DNA of 64,000 bases, taken from assembly GCF_040939455.1 (NCBI RefSeq), contig NC_134136.1:107806014-107870013 (forward strand), in the 5' to 3' direction. Source of the DNA: Microcebus murinus (taxonomy: Eukaryota > Chordata > Mammalia > Primates > Cheirogaleidae). Below the pieces are notes generated by a model. It made no database searches. It was not told the DNA's origin and saw only the letters and a program-made list of their open reading frames with translations. The translations under genes were made by a program, and so were the position numbers. Within the stretch, counting starts at the first letter, position 1. Each line of letters starts with the position of its first letter. Below, in pieces: positions 60,421 to 64,000 of this stretch.

Positions 60421-61345
60421 GACAAAATGATGAGCTATAAAATAACTCTCAATGTTTAAAAGAATAAAAATAGAACATGTTTTCTGACCATGAAATAATT
60501 AAATCAAGATACATAATTAGAAAACTCCAAAATAGTTGGAAATTTAAAAACATGTTTTGCAATAATAAGTGGGTCAGAGTAGAAATCCAAAAGGAAATAA
60601 TAAACAAAATACAAATTGTCTCTAAAGTAGCATACTAAAAAAAGAAATAAGAAAATATGTTGAGTTGAATAAGAAAATATAAAATTTGGAAAATGTAGCT
60701 TAAGCAGTAACTAGAGGGAAATGTATACCTTTAAATATTCATGTTAGAAAAGAAGAAAGTTTAAAATAAATTATTTGAGTTCTCACTCTATGAAATTAGA
60801 AAAATAATAGCAAATTAAACTCAAAGTAAGTACATGGAAGGTCTTAATATGACTAAGAACAGAAATCCACACAAATGAATACAAATAAGAGAAAATAAAT
60901 AAAACCAAAACCTGGTTCTTTGAAAAGGTAAATAAAATGTATAAGCTTCTACTTATAAAGAACAAATCAAAACAGATAAATCACAGAATACCACTTTCAT
61001 GAATTAAGATTGGATATCACTTCAGATCCTATAGAAAGTAAATAGATAAGAGAATTTAATGAATAACAGTATGCCCATAAATTTAACAACCTAGAAGAAA
61101 TTAACAAATTTTTGAAAAATAAAAATGACCAAAATTATTCAAAAATAAACAGAAACTTAATGACTCTTACATTGAATATGGGCATAGCCCTAATGAACAT
61201 AGATGCAAAATACCTTAATTAAGCTTTAGCAAGCTGAACCTAACTATATGTAAAAATAATACATGACCAAATGTAGTTTATCCAAGTAATGCAATATTGT
61301 CAGTTAGATGAGAAATAAGCCATCTTTTTCTATTTATGGTACCTG
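60421..61345 (+). mobile_element. Old L1 ORF2 fragment
   Basis: 'tctgaccatgaaataattaa', 'gtgggtcagagtagaaatcc', 'cagtaactagagggaaatgt' and 'acctggttctttgaaaaggt' follow L1M ORF2 in order. It ends near 'catctttttctatttatgg'. Confidence 0.8.
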
Positions 61346-61369
61346 TCATATTAGAATCTGGTTCTTTAA

Positions 61370-62210
61370 ACTTTATTGAGATATAAATAGATATATAAAA
61401 ATGTACTTATTTAATTCATATTTTGATGAGTTTATATATAATTTACATATATACATATATAAATACATGCATTATGTATACATATATACACATACATATA
61501 TATACATGTATGTGTTTGTGTATATATATATATACATATATACACACATATATATGTTATATATATGCTTCTGATATCACCACAATCTAGGTACTAAATA
61601 TATCCATCACTTCCAAAACTTTCCTGATGCTCTTTTTCTGCGTGTATTTGTGGGTTCATTTATATGTGTGTATATGTTAAGAATATTTCACATGAGATTT
61701 ATACTTTTAACATATTTTAAAGTACATAATACCATGTTAAATATAGGCACTATGTTGTAAAACAGATCTCTCAAGCTGACTTATCTTGCACAACTGAAAC
61801 TTTATACCTATAGAATGGCAATCTACCATTACCCCTCTCCCAGCCCCCAGCAACCATCGTTTTATTATTTGCTTCTATGAGTTCAAATATTTTAGGTATC
61901 TCATCCAAGTGGAATCATGTAGTATTTGTTCTTCTGTGACTGTATTACTTCACTTAGCCTAAGTTCCTCTAGATTAATATATCTTATCACAAATAGGATT
62001 TTCTTCTTGTTTAAAGTGTAATGAAATCTATTGCATGTATATACCATATTTTCTTTATCCATTTGTCTGATGGACATTTGTTTTTTTCCATATCTTCACT
62101 ATTGTGACTAATGCTACAAAAGATAGGGGTGCAAATATCTCTTCAAGATCCTGATTTAGATTCTTTTGAATATATACCAGAAATGGGATTTCTAGAACAT
62201 ATGATTGTTC
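61370..62210 (-). mobile_element. Old L1 3' end, antisense, part 1
   Basis: Antisense L1M 3' UTR and ORF2 end: 'gttctttaaactttattgag', 'ccatcacttccaaaactttc', 'atctcatccaagtggaatca', 'tttatccatttgtctgatgg', 'accagaaatgggatttctag'. It is interrupted at 62221 by a young L1 and resumes at 63886. Confidence 0.85.
61435..61568. repeat. (TA)n/(TATACA)n microsatellite
   Basis: Alternating pyrimidine-purine tract with TATATA, TACATA and CACATA units inside the L1 3' UTR. Confidence 0.9.
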
Positions 62211-62220
62211 TATTTTTTAT

Positions 62221-63116
62221 ATATTATTTTATTTCAGCATATTATGGGATACAAATGTTAAGGTTACATATATTGCCCTCACACTCCCACCCCCCTTGAA
62301 TCAGAGATTCATGCATGTCCATTCCCCGGACGGTGTGCATCACACTCATTATGTGTGTATATACCCATCCCCTCCTCCCCCCTCCCATCTGCCCAATGCC
62401 CAATAAATGTTATTCCTATATTTCTACTTAGGTGTTGATCAGTTAATATCAATTGGATGGTGAGTACTTGTGGTGCTTACTTTTCTATTCTTGGGATATT
62501 TCACTTAGTAGAATGGGTTCCAGCTCTATCCAGAAAAATACAAGAGGTTCTATATCACCATTGTTTCTTATAGATGAATAGTACCCCATGGTATACATAT
62601 ACCCCATTTTATTTAATCCACTCATGAATTGATGGGCACTTGGGTTGTTTCCACATCTTTGCAATTATGAATTGTGCTGCTATAAACATTTGAGTGCAGA
62701 CGTCTTTTTTATAGTGTCTTTTGTTCTTTTGTGTAGATGCCCAGTAATGGGATTGCTGGATCAAATGGTAGATCTACTTGTGTGGCTTTAAGGTATCTCC
62801 ATATTGCATTCCACAGAGGTTGAACTAGTTTGCAGTTCCACCAGCAGTGTAGGAGCGTTCCTATCTCTCTGCATCCATGCCAACATTTATTGTTTTGTGA
62901 CTTTTTGATAAAGGCCATTCTCACTGGAGATAAGTGATATCTCACTGTGGTTTTGATTTGCATTTCCCTGATGATTAGAGATTTTGAGCATCTTTTCATA
63001 TGTTTGTTGGCCATTATTCTGTCTTCTTCTGAAAATTTTCTGTTCATGTCCTTAGCCCACTTTTTGATAGGGTTGTTTGATTTTTTTCTTGCTGATTTTC
63101 CTGAGTTCTAAATAGA
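62221..63116 (-). mobile_element. Young L1, 3' segment (second 5'-inverted insertion)
   Basis: Antisense to the window: reversed A-rich tail (62221-62235), strepsirrhine 3' UTR ('catattatgggatacaaatg', 'cggacggtgtgcatcacact', C-rich 62367-62394) and the ORF2 C-terminus to 'cctgagttctaaataga'. It pairs with the opposite-strand piece at 63117-63874. TATTTTTTAT (62211-62220) and TATTTTTTTAT (63875-63885) flank the pair as the likely target duplication. Confidence 0.9.
62709..63047 (-). pseudogene. L1 ORF2 C-terminal fragment with intact cysteine motif
   Basis: 112-codon open remnant on the minus strand. The C-terminal Cys-rich motif of L1 ORF2 is complete: CWHGC followed by [12 protein letters not shown] and C, that is C-X3-C-X7-H-X4-C. 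Downstream [16 protein letters not shown] is also typical. Intact motifs indicate a young copy. The protein is truncated and separated from its reverse-transcriptase domain by the inversion. Confidence 0.9.
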
Positions 63117-63874
63117 CCTCTGCAGGGAGAAATATGAAATACTGAGGAAGGAAATATCAGAGAACGTAAACAGGTAGAAAACCATACCATGCTCATGGGT
63201 TGGCAGAATCAACATTGTTAAAATGTCTATACTACCCAAAGTGATCTACAGATTCAATGAAATCCCTATTAAAATACAAACATGATTTTTCGCAGATATA
63301 GAAAAAATAATTTTACACTTCGTCTGGAACCAGAGAAGACCCCATATAGCAAAAGCAATTCTAGGCAATAAAAACAAAATGGGGGGTATCAAGCTGCCAG
63401 ATTTCAAACTATACTACAAGGCTATAGTAATTAAATTAGCTTGGGACTAGCACAAAAATAGGGACATTGACCAGTGGAACAGAACTGAGAACCCAAATAT
63501 AAAACCATCCTCATATAGCCACATGTAGAAGACTGGAAAACTGGATAGCCACATGTAGAAGACTGAAGCAGTATCCACACCTTTCACCTCTCACAAAAAT
63601 CAACTCACGCTGGGTAACAGACTTCAACCTAAGATGTGAAACTATTAGAATTCTAGAGGAAAATGTTGGAAATACTCTTCTAGACTTTGGCCTAGGCAAA
63701 GAATTTATGCAAAAGACCCCAAAGACAATCAAAACAACAAAAATAAATAAATGGGACCTGATCAAACTAAAAAGCTTCTGCACAGCCAAAGAAACTGTCA
63801 CGAGAGCAAACAACCTATAGAATGGGAGAAAATTTTCCATGCTCACATCTGATAAGGGTCTGATAACTAGAATA
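63117..63874 (+). mobile_element. Young L1, inverted 5' segment (second insertion)
   Basis: ORF2 text on the plus strand from 'ctgcagggagaaatatgaaa' through 'aaccataccatgctcatggg' and 'catctgataagggtctgataa' to 'ctagaatat' at 63874. It ends in ORF2 exactly where the minus-strand segment begins. It also carries a 30-bp duplication (63516-63545 repeated at 63546-63566) beside a deletion. Confidence 0.9.
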
Positions 63875-63885
63875 TATTTTTTTAT

Positions 63886-64000
63886 TTTTTGAGGAACTTT
63901 CATACTGCTTTCCATAGTGACTGCACAATTCTACATTTTCACCTATGAGTTTCAATTTCTTGACATGTTTACCAACACTTCATATTTTCATGTTTAGATA
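63886..64000 (-). mobile_element. Old L1 3' end, antisense, part 2
   Basis: 'ttttttgaggaactttcata', 'gctttccatagtgactgcac' and 'cacttcatattttcatgttt' continue the antisense L1 left at 62210. It runs off the window end. Confidence 0.85.

Noticed and set aside
63511..63915. 134-codon antisense frame, the longest late one
   Set aside because: Shadow of the plus-strand L1 ORF2 piece at 63117-63874.
1..64000. Search for tRNA, rRNA, snRNA and bacterial-type operons
   Set aside because: No cloverleaf with A/B boxes, no rRNA-like conserved blocks and no ribosome-binding-site-led gene clusters were seen.

Overview
The window reads as intergenic DNA from a strepsirrhine primate (lemur/loris group). 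It is AT-rich and contains no intact host gene, tRNA, rRNA, CRISPR array or operon-like cluster. The lineage call rests on two repeat signatures. The first is two Alu copies (40795-41131 minus, 52958-53239 plus) of the strepsirrhine type, with the middle linker built around TTAGTTGGCCAACTAA. The second is repeated copies of one L1 3' end with a G-rich 3' UTR ending near 'taccccyataatattctgaaat', seen at about 6.5, 7.7, 21.0, 23.5, 60.1 and 62.2 kb. Genus or species cannot be fixed by reading alone.

Layout. 1-3 kb: two small DNA transposons with readable termini (a Tc1/mariner-like element with perfect 23-bp inverted repeats and TA flanks, and a 192-bp hAT element with an 8-bp target duplication), then an old Alu split by a hAT-Charlie element. 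3.06-5.17 kb: a full-length processed pseudogene of LAMP1 including most of its 3' UTR. 6.3-9.6 kb: an old L1 3' end interrupted by young L1 3' ends and by a Tigger element that keeps a transposase remnant. 9.6-14.3 kb: mostly unassigned, with microsatellites and a MER5A-like piece. 14.3-20.7 kb: a nearly full-length old L1, plus strand. 21-28 kb: MIR, an MLT1-like LTR, a second Charlie copy nested in an L1, and L1 3' ends. 29.2-30.04 kb: a processed pseudogene of NSA2. 32-37.5 kb: minus-strand L1 with a plus-strand L1 inserted (10-bp target duplication visible). 37.5-40.8 kb: unassigned. 40.8-54 kb: Alu, an L1 5' region split by an MLT1-like LTR, a nearly full-length L1 with a repeated 5' UTR motif, and an older L1 carrying an Alu and an antisense L1 tail. 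54-56.2 kb: mostly unassigned. 56.2-64 kb: old L1 pieces and two young L1 insertions with 5' inversions.

Nothing here works together as a gene system. The window is a layered record of retrotransposition: L1 machinery mobilised itself, Alu, and two host mRNAs (LAMP1, NSA2). I found no undescribed protein-coding system. The observations I would follow first are the two inverted L1 insertions whose internal breakpoints fall within the same ~25 nt of ORF2, a retroposon reduced to about 20 nt plus an A-rich tail between 15-bp target duplications, and the mariner-like element with perfect terminal repeats.
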